A DNA stretch of 64,000 bases from positions 131,343 through 195,342 of the forward strand of contig DIXP01000038.1 of NCBI GenBank assembly GCA_002436065.1, written 5' to 3'. The notes below the pieces were generated by a model. That model was given only the letters and a program-made list of their open reading frames with translations. It did not search any database and had not been told where the DNA came from. Positions 25,248 to 33,842 of this stretch are shown one piece after another; position 1 is the first letter of the stretch, and each line of letters starts with the position of its first letter. The stretch comes from Chloroflexi bacterium UBA6077. GTDB taxonomy: Bacteria; Chloroflexota; UBA6077. The position numbers and the translations under genes are program-made.

Positions 25248-26063
25248 ATGTCGTTCAAGATCGGGGCCTCAACCTACAGCTACCTCTACGACTACTCAAT
25301 GGACGATGCACTGAAGCGACTGGCCAAGATCGGGTTCCGCTATATCGAGATCCTCAGCATGCCGCCCCACCTGTGGGCTCCAGATCGGAACGGGCCGGAC
25401 CGCAAGGCGCTGAAATCGAAGCTCGAGTCTTTCGGCTTCGAGACCGTTGCAGTCGGGCCGATGTACTTCGATCTGAATCTGGCGAGCACCAATCCGGCCA
25501 TTCGAGCGGCTTCGGTCCAGGAGGTTGTGGAGAATCTGCGGCTCGCCGCCGACCTCGGGGCGCGCGGTGTTACCACGATAGCCGGCCGGCGGAACGCTCT
25601 GTTCCCGGCTCCCCTGGATCAGACGTGGGATCTCTGCGGGGACAGCATGCGGCAGTGCGTCAAGGTGGCTGCCGACGTGGGCGTAACGGTCTTTCTCGAG
25701 CCCATCATGTACTCCTTCATCAGTACCGGCGCCGACATCCGCCGGTTGATCGAGGAGATCGGGAGCCCCTGGTTGCGAGGAATGGTGGATACGGCCAACT
25801 CCCACTCCACCGAGGGGGTAGAACCGGCACTCGAGGCGCTGGGACCGTACCTTGGCCACGTCCAGTTTTCCGACACGGTCAAGGGCCAACTCCGACACGA
25901 TCCGGTTGGTTACGGTGAGATCGACTTTCCCGCCGTGAAGACCGCACTCGAGAGGGTCGGGTTCTCAGGTCCGTGCGTCCTCGAGCTTTGCTGGATACAG
26001 GATCCCGACGGTGGCCACAAGGTATCGGCGGAACGGCTGTCCGAGATCGGCTTCGCTCTGTAA
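25248..26063 (+). CDS. sugar phosphate isomerase/epimerase-like TIM-barrel protein
   Basis: 271 residues, xylose-isomerase-like TIM barrel (AP endonuclease family 2 fold). Visible strands end in metal-ligand-type residues: IEILSMPPH, FLEPIM, GMVDTANSH, VQFSDTV and VLELCW. Such proteins use a divalent metal to epimerise or isomerise sugars, keto-sugars or hydroxy-acids. It is a third, more distant relative of the tandem pair at 42182-43818. Ribosome site GGCGGAGG precedes ATG 25248. The neighbouring dehydrogenase and enolase-superfamily genes suggest oxidation of a polyol, sugar acid or related compound. Confidence 0.8.
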   Translation: MSFKIGASTYSYLYDYSMDDALKRLAKIGFRYIEILSMPPHLWAPDRNGPDRKALKSKLESFGFETVAVGPMYFDLNLASTNPAIRAASVQEVVENLRLAADLGARGVTTIAGRRNALFPAPLDQTWDLCGDSMRQCVKVAADVGVTVFLEPIMYSFISTGADIRRLIEEIGSPWLRGMVDTANSHSTEGVEPALEALGPYLGHVQFSDTVKGQLRHDPVGYGEIDFPAVKTALERVGFSGPCVLELCWIQDPDGGHKVSAERLSEIGFAL

Positions 26064-26113
26064 CCGAGAATGAGGATTAATCGAGAAGAGCATTTGGGAA
26101 GGAGAGGAATCAG

Positions 26114-27154
26114 ATGAAGGCATTTGCGCTGGTGGAGCCGCAATCGAGAGCGGCGAGGTACATCGATCTCCCCGACCCGGTGGTTGGGCCAAACGACGTC
26201 CTGGTCAAGCTGGAGGTAGCAGGCATTTGCGGCACTGACCTGAAGGTGTGGGATTGGGCCCCAAACATTGCTGCGAGGGTGGGCGGCAGCCTACCACGCA
26301 TCATGGGACACGAGGGCGCAGGTATTGTCGCAGCCGTGGGAAGTGACGTGCGGAACGTTGCCCCTGGGAATCGCGTTGTCCCGATCAGCATGCACTGGTG
26401 CGGCCAGTGCCGGTTCTGTCAAGCGAAGCAATCGGAGATCTGCGACAACCGTCCGACCCTGGGAATCGAGTACGATGGCCTCTTCGCTGAGTACGTCGCT
26501 GTTCCATCGGAGCAGATTACCCCGCTTCCCCCTCACATTAGCTTTGAGGTGGGCTCCCTTCTTGACCCCATTGCCACCGGGCTCCAGGCGCTGATGAGGG
26601 TGCCCGTGACCTCCGATGATGTGGTAGCCGTGGTCGGCGCAGGCCCCATCGGCTTCCTCGTCGCGCTCGCTGTACAGGCCTACTCACCGAAGCGGCTCTT
26701 CATGTTCGGGCTGGAGGTCGATCGGGAGCGGCTACGTCACGCCAACTCCGCGGGCATCGAGGCGATCGAAGCCCAGGACCCGGCGGTCGCCTTGAAGGCC
26801 GTCCAGTCGGTCTCTGGTGGCTACGGTGCCGACATCGTCTTCGAGGCTGCAGGCCACCCATCCGGCATACTAACTGCAATAGATCTCGTGCGCAAAGGCG
26901 GCAAAGTCGGATTGATGGGCTTACCCAAGCAATCCACCGAGATCAACACCGCCACCCTCATCTGGGCGGAAAAGACCCTCGTACCGGTCCGCGGGTTCAG
27001 CAAGGAGGCTTGGGATCAGGCAGTCAAGTATCTTTCCGAGGGTCGAGTCGACTTCACCCCGATGATCACCCACCGTATGCCTATGGCAGACGCCGCGAAG
27101 GGACTAGCGATGGTGGAGCGCCGCGAGGCGCTGAAAGTCATGCTGACTCCCTGA
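26114..27154 (+). CDS. zinc-dependent medium-chain alcohol/polyol dehydrogenase
   Basis: 346 residues. The catalytic-zinc ligands are seen as Cys39 (GICGTD) and His66-Glu67 (GHEGAG). The structural-zinc cysteines are Cys96, Cys99, Cys102 and Cys110 (CGQCRFC......C). A Rossmann motif VVGAGPIGFLVAL begins near residue 175. All features of a functional MDR zinc dehydrogenase are present, and the family includes threonine, sorbitol and galactitol dehydrogenases. Acidic or hydrophobic residues after the second strand (FGLEVDRERL) suggest NAD rather than NADP (inference). AAGGAGAGG lies upstream. It is followed by a thiolase remnant and then the mandelate-racemase-like gene. Confidence 0.88.
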   Translation: MKAFALVEPQSRAARYIDLPDPVVGPNDVLVKLEVAGICGTDLKVWDWAPNIAARVGGSLPRIMGHEGAGIVAAVGSDVRNVAPGNRVVPISMHWCGQCRFCQAKQSEICDNRPTLGIEYDGLFAEYVAVPSEQITPLPPHISFEVGSLLDPIATGLQALMRVPVTSDDVVAVVGAGPIGFLVALAVQAYSPKRLFMFGLEVDRERLRHANSAGIEAIEAQDPAVALKAVQSVSGGYGADIVFEAAGHPSGILTAIDLVRKGGKVGLMGLPKQSTEINTATLIWAEKTLVPVRGFSKEAWDQAVKYLSEGRVDFTPMITHRMPMADAAKGLAMVERREALKVMLTP

Positions 27155-27164
27155 CCGCACGGCG

Positions 27165-27257
27165 ATGGAGAAGCTGGCGAGGCCGTGCCCGGTCTTCGAG
27201 AAGCGGGGAACAGTCACGGGGGGCAACTCCTCCGGCCTCGCCAGCTTCGTGACCTGA
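27165..27257 (+). pseudogene. thiolase fragment
   Basis: The 30-codon frame MEKLARPCPVFEKRGTVTGG-NSSG matches the [24 protein letters not shown] segment of thiolases such as the intact one at 60571-61773. The match is embedded in an otherwise noncoding gap between two catabolic genes. It includes neither active-site cysteine nor histidine. A leftover of a deleted or recombined thiolase gene. Confidence 0.6.
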
Positions 27258-27269
27258 GAGGAGGGTCTG

Positions 27270-28373
27270 ATGGCGATAGAACGGATCGAGGCGATCCCAT
27301 TTCGTATACCGATCAGGGCCGGGATTGGGCCGATCCAATCAAACATCTGGGGTATGGACTCCGCGCTCCACGTCCTCATCAAGGTGACCGACTCCGACGG
27401 GGTCGTCGGATACGGGGAGACAACCCCAAGAGCCACGATCTACGGCGATACCCAGACATCTACCGTCGCGGTGGTCAGGGAGTGGCTGGAGCCGGCCTTA
27501 AGGAACCTTGAGCCTTGGGCCTTCGAGACTGCGTGGGAGCGGATGGACCGGGTAGCGCACAACCTTCCCGCGAAGGCCGGAATCGACGAGGCACTGCACG
27601 ACATCGTTGGGAAGAAGCTGGGGGTGAACGTCCGACAGCTTCTGGGTGGCCTGGATCGCGACCGTGCTCCCCTGGGGATGATCGTCCCGCTTGGGCCTCC
27701 CGAAGAGGTTGCGGAGAAGTGCATGGAAGCGGCGACCAGGGGAATCCGGTGCTTCAAGATCAAGACGGGCAAGGACCCGAAACGGGACATTACAGCTTTC
27801 AAGGCGGTCCGCCGGGCCCTGGGGGATGATGCCTGTCTATCCATCGACGTCAACCAGGGATATAGCGTGACGGACGCCATTCGTGTCCTGCATACCCTTT
27901 ACGACTACGACATCGCCTGGGCGGAAGAGCCGGTCAAGGCGTGGGACATGGAGGGCAAGCTGAAGGTAGCCCGGTCGGTGCACGTCCCGCTGCTGCTGGA
28001 CGAGAGCGTCTTCACTCCGCAGGACGCCCTTAGGGAGATCAAGAACGGGGCGGCCGGTCTGATCAGCATCAAGACGGCGCGAAGCGCCTTCTTCCGCTCC
28101 CGCGTCATCTCATCCATCTGTGAGGCGGCCAACGTGCCGTGTGTGCTGGGCAGCGCTCGTGAGTCCACCGTCGGCAGCATAGTCTCCGCATATTTCGCCG
28201 CGAGCTGCAGGAACATTATGGCCACCGAGATAGGGGACCACGTCATCTTCGAGGCGAGCCTGCTCACCGAGTGGCCGAGGATCGAGGATGGTTACATGAT
28301 CCTTCCGAGCGGGCCCGGTCTGGGCATTGAGATCGACGAGGAGCAGTTGGAGCGATATCGCATCGACAGGTAG
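27270..28373 (+). CDS. mandelate racemase/muconate lactonizing enzyme family protein
   Basis: 367 residues of the enolase superfamily. Acid-base lysines are at Lys163/Lys165 (KIKTG). Metal ligands are at Asp193 (DVNQG), Glu219 (AEEP) and Asp244/Glu245 (LLDES), and Lys268 lies in SIKTAR. This Lys-x-Lys plus second Lys arrangement is that of the muconate-lactonizing/dipeptide-epimerase/succinylbenzoate-synthase subgroup rather than the His-Asp mandelate racemase subgroup. The enzyme would abstract the proton alpha to a carboxylate. GAGAGGAGGG precedes ATG 27270. The substrate cannot be decided; lactonisation or racemisation of an organic acid is plausible. Confidence 0.85.
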   Translation: MAIERIEAIPFRIPIRAGIGPIQSNIWGMDSALHVLIKVTDSDGVVGYGETTPRATIYGDTQTSTVAVVREWLEPALRNLEPWAFETAWERMDRVAHNLPAKAGIDEALHDIVGKKLGVNVRQLLGGLDRDRAPLGMIVPLGPPEEVAEKCMEAATRGIRCFKIKTGKDPKRDITAFKAVRRALGDDACLSIDVNQGYSVTDAIRVLHTLYDYDIAWAEEPVKAWDMEGKLKVARSVHVPLLLDESVFTPQDALREIKNGAAGLISIKTARSAFFRSRVISSICEAANVPCVLGSARESTVGSIVSAYFAASCRNIMATEIGDHVIFEASLLTEWPRIEDGYMILPSGPGLGIEIDEEQLERYRIDR

Positions 28374-28445
28374 CGACGAGCGGGCACCGGCCGTAGTATC
28401 GGCCCGCTGTCTGTGGGGTCCGTCACAACTTGAGGAGATACGGCT

Positions 28446-29579
28446 GTGGACTTTGGACTCAGCGAAGATCAGAAGATGGTCCAGGACCTAGCCCGGCAGT
28501 TCGCCCAAAGAGAGGTGATGCCGAAGGCCGCCGAGATAGACGCATCCGAGGAGTTCCCCCACGATCTCATGAAGAGGTTCAAGGAGATGGATCTCTTCGG
28601 ACTTCCCTACCCTCAGCAATATGGCGGCAACGGAATGGGGTACGTTGCCTACGCACTCGCGGTGGAGCAACTTGCGCAGGCATCCTCGGTCGTGGCGGGC
28701 TGGCTTGGATCGCAGCTCAACTGCATTGAGCCCATCTTTCTTTTCGGCACCGAAGAGCAGAAGCAGAAGTACATGGTGCCCCTGGCCAAGGGGGAGATGC
28801 TGGGCTCCATCGCCTTCACCGAGCCGACCACCGGCACCGATCCGAGGGCCATCCAGACCACGGCGAAGCTGGTGGGGGACGAGTACGTCCTGAACGGGCA
28901 AAAGAGCCTCGTCACCCGGGCATCGGTCAACGATCTGCAGTTCCTCTTCGCCAAGACCGAAGATAACAGGGCGAGCGCCTTCATAGTGGAGACGGACAGC
29001 CCCGGCTACTCGACCAGCAAGCCCTACGATAAGATGGGCGGCCATGGCTCCGACACCTGCGACATCTACCTTGACAATGCCAGAGTGCCAAAGGAGAACC
29101 TGGTCGGCGGCATCGGGAAGGGTTACGGGATACTCCTACGGGCGATAGCTTCGGGGAAGCTGGGCTGGGCAGCGCAGGGAGCGGGCCTCGCGCAGGCGGC
29201 GCTGGAGGACGCGATCCGCTATGCGAGACAGCGGGTAGTGCAGGGTAAGCCCCAGGTGGAACTGCTCAACACCCAGGAGTTGCTTGCGGACATAGCCACC
29301 GCGGTAGAGGCGATCAGGCTGATGACCTACAAGGCAGCCTGGTTGCGCGATCAGGGGAAGGATGCGCTGGGGGCTGTGGCCATGGCGAAGCTCTTCTCCG
29401 CCGATCAGTCCGTCGATGCGATCGAGAAGGCGCTGAGGGTGCACGGGGCATACGGGTACGTGAAGGACTTCCGCGTGGAGCGTCTGTTCCGGGATGCGAT
29501 GTGTAACAAAGTCATCGAGGGCACAGTGGAGATACAACGCGTCATCATCGCCGGGCACCTCCTTAAGGAGTACGCCTAG
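28446..29579 (+). CDS. acyl-CoA dehydrogenase
   Basis: 377 residues from GTG 28446 (GAGGAG upstream). The FAD/substrate signature AFTEPTTGTDPRAIQTTA, the middle beta domain and the C-terminal helical domain are complete. The catalytic base is Glu358 in VIEGTVEIQR, the family's usual position. It oxidises an acyl-CoA to the enoyl-CoA and passes electrons to an electron-transfer flavoprotein; fixAB and fixC in this window are the natural acceptors. Last gene of the plus-strand run, converging with the amidohydrolase by a four-base overlap. Confidence 0.9.
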   Translation: MDFGLSEDQKMVQDLARQFAQREVMPKAAEIDASEEFPHDLMKRFKEMDLFGLPYPQQYGGNGMGYVAYALAVEQLAQASSVVAGWLGSQLNCIEPIFLFGTEEQKQKYMVPLAKGEMLGSIAFTEPTTGTDPRAIQTTAKLVGDEYVLNGQKSLVTRASVNDLQFLFAKTEDNRASAFIVETDSPGYSTSKPYDKMGGHGSDTCDIYLDNARVPKENLVGGIGKGYGILLRAIASGKLGWAAQGAGLAQAALEDAIRYARQRVVQGKPQVELLNTQELLADIATAVEAIRLMTYKAAWLRDQGKDALGAVAMAKLFSADQSVDAIEKALRVHGAYGYVKDFRVERLFRDAMCNKVIEGTVEIQRVIIAGHLLKEYA

Positions 29580-30481
29580 CTGTTCCCAGTCGGACCGCCA
29601 TCGTCGCTCCCGCTCGCTCTCTCACCATCTCGCTCCCAGCCTATCCACCTCCGCAGCCCGTCTCCCATGACCAAGCGGACTACCTCGTTGGGATACCCAC
29701 CGAGAGCTTCGAGATAGGTCACGATGTTATTGCGGTAGCCCTGGCCCGGGCACCGAGTTAGATCCGAGCCCCAGAACACCCTCGCCGGACCGAACCAGTC
29801 CAGCACCAGATCCAGCACCTGGCGGACACTCGTTGTCGAGTACCGGTCGCTGAGGGAGCAGGGCAGAGCCGAGCACTTCACCGCGACGTTCGCACATCGC
29901 GAGAGCGGCTTCAGCTTGCCAAGGTCCTCCTCGAGTTCTCGCTCGCTCCGGTTCGCCCTCAGCGCCATATGGTCGATGGATATCCTCAGGGCCGGATGGG
30001 ACGAGGCGATCTCGGCGACAACTCTGAGATGCTCTGGTATCGGGTACATGGTGACCGGGATTCCGTGTTGTTCGGCGAAAGGCCAGAACCAGTCGAGCGT
30101 CCCGTCCACGAGCCAGTTCTTCATGAAGCCGAGGAAGCTGATGCGAACACCGAGCAGGTACGGGTCTCGCATGGCCTCCAGCATTCTGTCGCCTACGTCA
30201 GGTTCGTCCAGCGGAAACCTGCCGAAGACCCGAAACCGGCCCGGGTTGCGCTTGGCTGCCTCCAGCGCGAGGTCGTTCCGGTTTCCCTCGAAGCCGGCCG
30301 GAACGAGGACTGCCCCCGTTACACCTCCGGCGTCCATCTCCACGAGTACCGTCTCCGCAGTGGTCTCCACCTGGCCGTGAGCGTTCCCGGCCAGGTGAGG
30401 CGGCCACGGCCGGTCAGGACGGTTTGCCCCCCAGATATGGATCTGCGCGTCGACGATGTACAGGTCATCAATGTTGAGCAT
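29576..30481 (-). CDS. amidohydrolase-2 family protein (ACMSD-like)
   Basis: About 301 residues from ATG 30481 (GGAGGGG upstream). It opens IVDAQIHIW, where the family's HxH is Q-I-H-I-W with a single His. It continues with RISFLGF, ISIDHMA, a VAVKCSAL strand and VFWGSDLTRCP, the late Asp. The ordering matches metal-dependent hydrolase/decarboxylase barrels of the ACMSD, gamma-resorcylate decarboxylase and lactone-hydrolase group. Loss of the first His is seen in some members. A lactonase or decarboxylase acting with the mandelate-racemase-like enzyme is conceivable. Its stop overlaps that of the convergent acyl-CoA dehydrogenase. Confidence 0.78.
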   Translation of the reverse strand: MLNIDDLYIVDAQIHIWGANRPDRPWPPHLAGNAHGQVETTAETVLVEMDAGGVTGAVLVPAGFEGNRNDLALEAAKRNPGRFRVFGRFPLDEPDVGDRMLEAMRDPYLLGVRISFLGFMKNWLVDGTLDWFWPFAEQHGIPVTMYPIPEHLRVVAEIASSHPALRISIDHMALRANRSERELEEDLGKLKPLSRCANVAVKCSALPCSLSDRYSTTSVRQVLDLVLDWFGPARVFWGSDLTRCPGQGYRNNIVTYLEALGGYPNEVVRLVMGDGLRRWIGWERDGERASGSDDGGPTGNS

Positions 30482-30582
30482 GACCAACCCCTCCACGAAT
30501 CCTCTCCGAAGTGGTTCCGTCCAGCCGGCCGCCCGGCACTGCGGTATGTGCGGTGCCCTCCAGAGGGCGGCCACGCTATGGC

Positions 30583-30618
30583 ACAGGGAGCACTTGTGAC
30601 TCAGCAGGTGCTCCCTGT
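30583..30618. repeat. intergenic hairpin
   Basis: ACAGGGAGCAC (30583-30593) and GTGCTCCCTGT (30608-30618) form an 11-bp perfect stem with a 14-base loop. They sit upstream of the amidohydrolase in the 405-base gap that also holds a CoA-transferase fragment. A second short palindrome (gccctc-ca-gagggc) lies at 30555-30568. Either could be a terminator for the aldehyde oxidoreductase transcript or an operator. Confidence 0.5.
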
Positions 30619-30663
30619 TCGGCAGTATTCATGCGGATCATGACTCGCGGGCCGGCGGAGAAC

Positions 30664-30831
30664 CTACTGCCGCATACTGCCGGTGTGATTGAACTTGCTG
30701 TGCCAGCCGAAGGCTTCCTCAAGCAAGTGAGGCGTCTGCTTGCCTGGAGACAGTTCGAGGGATCGTCGATGGTAGCCCCTCAAAGCGGGTCGGTAGTTGG
30801 GTTGGGCGCAGTTCTCGATGACCTTATAGCT
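30664..30831 (-). pseudogene. acetyl-CoA hydrolase/CoA-transferase, C-terminal fragment
   Basis: The frame reads KVIENCAQPNYRPALRGYHR, then RSLELSPGKQTPHLLEEAFG, WHSKFNHTGSMRQ and TAG. The intact gene at 35044-36567 ends KVIENCAHPDYRPALMEYC, LSPGKQTPHLLKEAFGWHLN and FDRTGSMRQKH. The two are clearly paralogous over their last ~55 residues, and upstream of Lys the similarity stops. It lies just downstream of the aldehyde oxidoreductase gene on the same strand. Confidence 0.82.
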
Positions 30832-30886
30832 CTAACCGTTTCCCGGCAGATTTCGCGCTGGAGGTCCACCTGTTCAGCCACCGCGA

Positions 30887-33541
30887 TTACCCTTTGGCGA
30901 GCGCCGTCTTGATCTTGTCCGGAGTTGCCGGCAGATCCTGTATCCAGACACCGCATGCGTCGTGGATCGCGGCGATCACCGCGGGTGCGGTAGGAACCAT
31001 AGTCATCTCGCCGATGCCAATCGCGCCCCTGGGCCCATTCGGTCTGGGCGTTTCCTTCAGTATCAACTCGATGTCCAAGGCGGTACGCATGGTCGGAAAC
31101 TTGAATGTGACCCAGTCCTTGGTCTTTCCGGCGATGAACTGCTCTCGCAGTGCCCATCCCACGCCCTGGTCCATGCCGCCTTCCACCTGGCCTTCGACGT
31201 TGAGAGGGTTGATTATCGTGCCAGCGTCAACGGCAGCGGTCATCTTCAACACCTTCACCTCGCCGGTCTCGGTGTTCACCTCTACTTCGGCAAGCTGAAC
31301 CGCCTGAATCTGGGCGTATTGGGTAGGTCCCTGGCCCGTGGTCTTGTCCATGGCGTCGTCTTTGGGGTTCTTCTTGGTTCCAAGGTAGCGCGTAGGGACC
31401 TCCGCGCGCTGGAAGGCTCCATGTGATAGAGCACCCGCCTTTGTGGCTGCAGCCTGGAGCTGCTCCAGCGCATTCATGAGTGCGCCACCCATCATGAACG
31501 TGATTCGACTTCCAGCGGCGGGTCCACTGGAAGTCGTGTTGTCGGTGCTTCTCGTCATCAGCCGGACCTTGCTCATTGGGATGCCGAGCGCATCGGCCGT
31601 GAGCTGAATAAGCATGGACTCATTCCCCTCGCCAGGGTCCGCGACTGCGCCGTACACCGTCACTCCGTCGTCGGGGTCCAACTCCACCGCGAGCGTGCCG
31701 ATGTCCGCAGAGCCGCCGATGCCGAACGAGCCCGCGGCCAGCCCAACACCCCTCCTGATGGATCCTGCTCTGTGCGCTTCGGCATCCCGCAGCGCCCGCT
31801 CGCGGTGCGGCTTGATCGCCTCGCACAGGTCAGGGAAGGGCCACAGGTTCTCGGCCGGCCCGGTGGCTTTTCGCTGACCAGGCTTGAGGGAGTTCCGCTG
31901 TCGAAACTCCAGAGGATCGATGCCCATCTTCTCGGCAAGCATGTCGATGGCGCACTCCAGGGCAAAGTGCTGCTGCGGAGGCCCCGCACCCCTGGCCGCG
32001 CTGCCGTACGGATTGTTGGTGTAGACGAGATGTCCGACAGCCTTGACATTGGGGATGTTGTACGCCCCGGACATGTTCCAGATGCCCCGATTGACGACCG
32101 CCATGCCGTTGGACATGTAGGCGCCGTTGTCCACGTAGTAGTCCATGGTCAGCGCGGTCAATCGCCCCTCCGCGTCGCAGGCGATCCTGACATCCATCTC
32201 GAACGGATGGCGCTTCGATGTCATAGCCATGGACTCCGCGAGGCTGGGGATATACCTGACCGGCTTCCGGAAGTGCAGAGCGGCGGCCGCGGAGATCCCC
32301 TCGGAGGTGACCTCACTCTTCATTCCGAACTGGCCACCCACGAACGCCTCCTCGTAGCGCATGTCCTCCCAACCGGTGGCGTCCTGGAGCATGGAGAGGT
32401 GCTTGTGGATGTTGATGCTTCGGCCCACCACGACCAGTTGGGCATCGTCCCCTTCCCCGTCCCAGTAGGCTATCGTAGCCTCCGGTTCCATTGCGGCCTG
32501 GTGGTTGCGCTGGGTGCTGAAGCTCGCATCCACTACTGCCGCGGCCTCTGAGAACGCCTTGTCGGCGTCGCCCTTGATCAAGGGCTGCACGTAGCAGAGA
32601 TTGGCGTAGTCTGAGTGTATCCGGTTGGTACCCTCGGCCATCGCCTCCTTGGGTGAAAGGAGGGCGGGAAGAAGCTCGTAGTCCACCACCACAGCCTGCG
32701 CGGCCGCTACCGCCTGCTCACGCGTGTCGGCAACCGCGATGGCCACCGGGTCGCCGATGCTTCGGACTCGATCATCGCACAGCAGCGGTCGATCCGCGAT
32801 GGCATAGTTGAGCCTGTTGCTGCCTTTGATGTCCTTCGCCGTCATGACGCCCTGGACACCCGGCATCTTCTTGGCCGCCGATGAGTCTATAGACTTGATC
32901 AGTGCGTGGGGATGAGGACTGCGGACGGCGGCGACCTCGAGGGATCCTGGGATCATGATATCTGCGGAGAAGTCGGCGACACCGCAGGCCTTGAGCATGG
33001 ATGAAGGACGAGGGTGGGAGACCCCCATGACGGGGCCGTTGGGGTCCGGTCGGACCTGGTCGGGAGTGGTCTCGCCGCGGAGGAAGCGGGCAGCCAGTTG
33101 CACGGCGTCGATGATCTTGACGTAGCCGGTGCAGCGGCAGAGGTTGCCGCGGAGGGCTCGCTTGATCTCGTCCGTGGAGGGGTTGAGGTTCTTATCGAGG
33201 AGGGTCTTGGTGGCCATGATCATGCCTGGGGTGCAGAAGCCGCACTGGATGGCGCCTGAAAGGACGAAAGCCTCCTGGATGAGGTGGGGGTTATCTGGGG
33301 TGCCGAGACCCTCGACGGTGATGACCTCAGCCCCATCGAGGTCTGCGACCTTTGAGAGGCAGGACCTGACGGCGCGACCGTTGACGATGACGGTACAGGA
33401 GCCGCACTGGCCCTTGCGGTCGCAGGACTGCTTGGTGCCCGTGAGACCGAGATTGTCGCGGAGCAGGTCCAGCAGCACCATCTCTGGACCCGCAACGACC
33501 TGCTTTGGAAGGCCGTTGATCTTGAGGTGTACCTTCTTCAT
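30887..33541 (-). CDS. molybdenum aldehyde oxidoreductase (xanthine oxidase family, single-chain MOP type)
   Basis: About 884 residues from ATG 33541 (AGGGGGAGACA upstream). The N-terminal plant-type [2Fe-2S] domain has Cys40, Cys46, Cys49 and Cys61, with five rather than four residues between the first two. The second [2Fe-2S] domain follows with CGFCTPG and CRCTG. The molybdopterin domains contain VGGQFGMKSE, ARGAGPPQQHFALE and, near the end, GIGEMTM, whose Glu is the active-site base. There is no FAD domain. This is the arrangement of Desulfovibrio aldehyde oxidoreductase, which passes electrons to flavodoxin or ferredoxin. It oxidises aldehydes to acids, or hydroxylates heterocycles. Both flanks carry ruins of other genes. 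Confidence 0.9.
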   Translation of the reverse strand: MKKVHLKINGLPKQVVAGPEMVLLDLLRDNLGLTGTKQSCDRKGQCGSCTVIVNGRAVRSCLSKVADLDGAEVITVEGLGTPDNPHLIQEAFVLSGAIQCGFCTPGMIMATKTLLDKNLNPSTDEIKRALRGNLCRCTGYVKIIDAVQLAARFLRGETTPDQVRPDPNGPVMGVSHPRPSSMLKACGVADFSADIMIPGSLEVAAVRSPHPHALIKSIDSSAAKKMPGVQGVMTAKDIKGSNRLNYAIADRPLLCDDRVRSIGDPVAIAVADTREQAVAAAQAVVVDYELLPALLSPKEAMAEGTNRIHSDYANLCYVQPLIKGDADKAFSEAAAVVDASFSTQRNHQAAMEPEATIAYWDGEGDDAQLVVVGRSINIHKHLSMLQDATGWEDMRYEEAFVGGQFGMKSEVTSEGISAAAALHFRKPVRYIPSLAESMAMTSKRHPFEMDVRIACDAEGRLTALTMDYYVDNGAYMSNGMAVVNRGIWNMSGAYNIPNVKAVGHLVYTNNPYGSAARGAGPPQQHFALECAIDMLAEKMGIDPLEFRQRNSLKPGQRKATGPAENLWPFPDLCEAIKPHRERALRDAEAHRAGSIRRGVGLAAGSFGIGGSADIGTLAVELDPDDGVTVYGAVADPGEGNESMLIQLTADALGIPMSKVRLMTRSTDNTTSSGPAAGSRITFMMGGALMNALEQLQAAATKAGALSHGAFQRAEVPTRYLGTKKNPKDDAMDKTTGQGPTQYAQIQAVQLAEVEVNTETGEVKVLKMTAAVDAGTIINPLNVEGQVEGGMDQGVGWALREQFIAGKTKDWVTFKFPTMRTALDIELILKETPRPNGPRGAIGIGEMTMVPTAPAVIAAIHDACGVWIQDLPATPDKIKTALAKG

Positions 33542-33597
33542 TGTCTCCCCCTGAAATCCGAATCGCAATTGTGACGGCGAGACGTTGGACCGCCAAA

Positions 33598-33651
33598 CGT
33601 GGCAACGATGACCCAACGGTAGGAGAAGGGCATTCTGCCACCCCCATGCAT
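33598..33651 (-). pseudogene. N-terminal remnant of an MFS transporter gene
   Basis: From ATG 33651 the frame reads MHGGGRMPFSYRWVIVATFGG. The intact MFS gene at 38052 begins MQRSVGTSFFYGWVIVAAAF. The nucleotide match is strong over the start (CCTGATGCA.., CTTCT.CTAC.G.TGGGTCATCGT.GCC) and continues into the upstream noncoding DNA, including a shared palindrome. Similarity ends just before the aldehyde oxidoreductase gene begins, so only the first ~18 codons survive. Confidence 0.75.
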
Positions 33652-33749
33652 CAGGATCACCCTACAACGGCGCCTGCTCGCCCTGCTTCGGCGACTCCAT
33701 GCCTCCCCATTTCCCGCTACCTCCGTCGCCGCGGGACCCCGCGAGGCAG

Positions 33750-33776
33750 CGTGCAAGCTCCGGCGGAGCTTGCACG
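33750..33776. promoter_or_regulatory. 27-bp palindrome, paralogous to the one at 38144-38179
   Basis: CGTGCAAGCTCCG and its reverse complement CGGAGCTTGCACG flank a single central base. The right arm continues as GTGCGC. The same half-site (GTGCAA.CTC / GAGCTTGCACGTGC) recurs at the corresponding distance upstream of the intact MFS gene. The conservation of the two arms while the centre differs argues for a maintained structure, either a protein-binding operator or an RNA hairpin. Confidence 0.6.
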
Positions 33777-33842
33777 TGCGCACTCAACCCCAGAAGGCTT
33801 CCCCCCTGCTGGGGAGCCCCAAAGCGTGATAGGACTCCCGAG

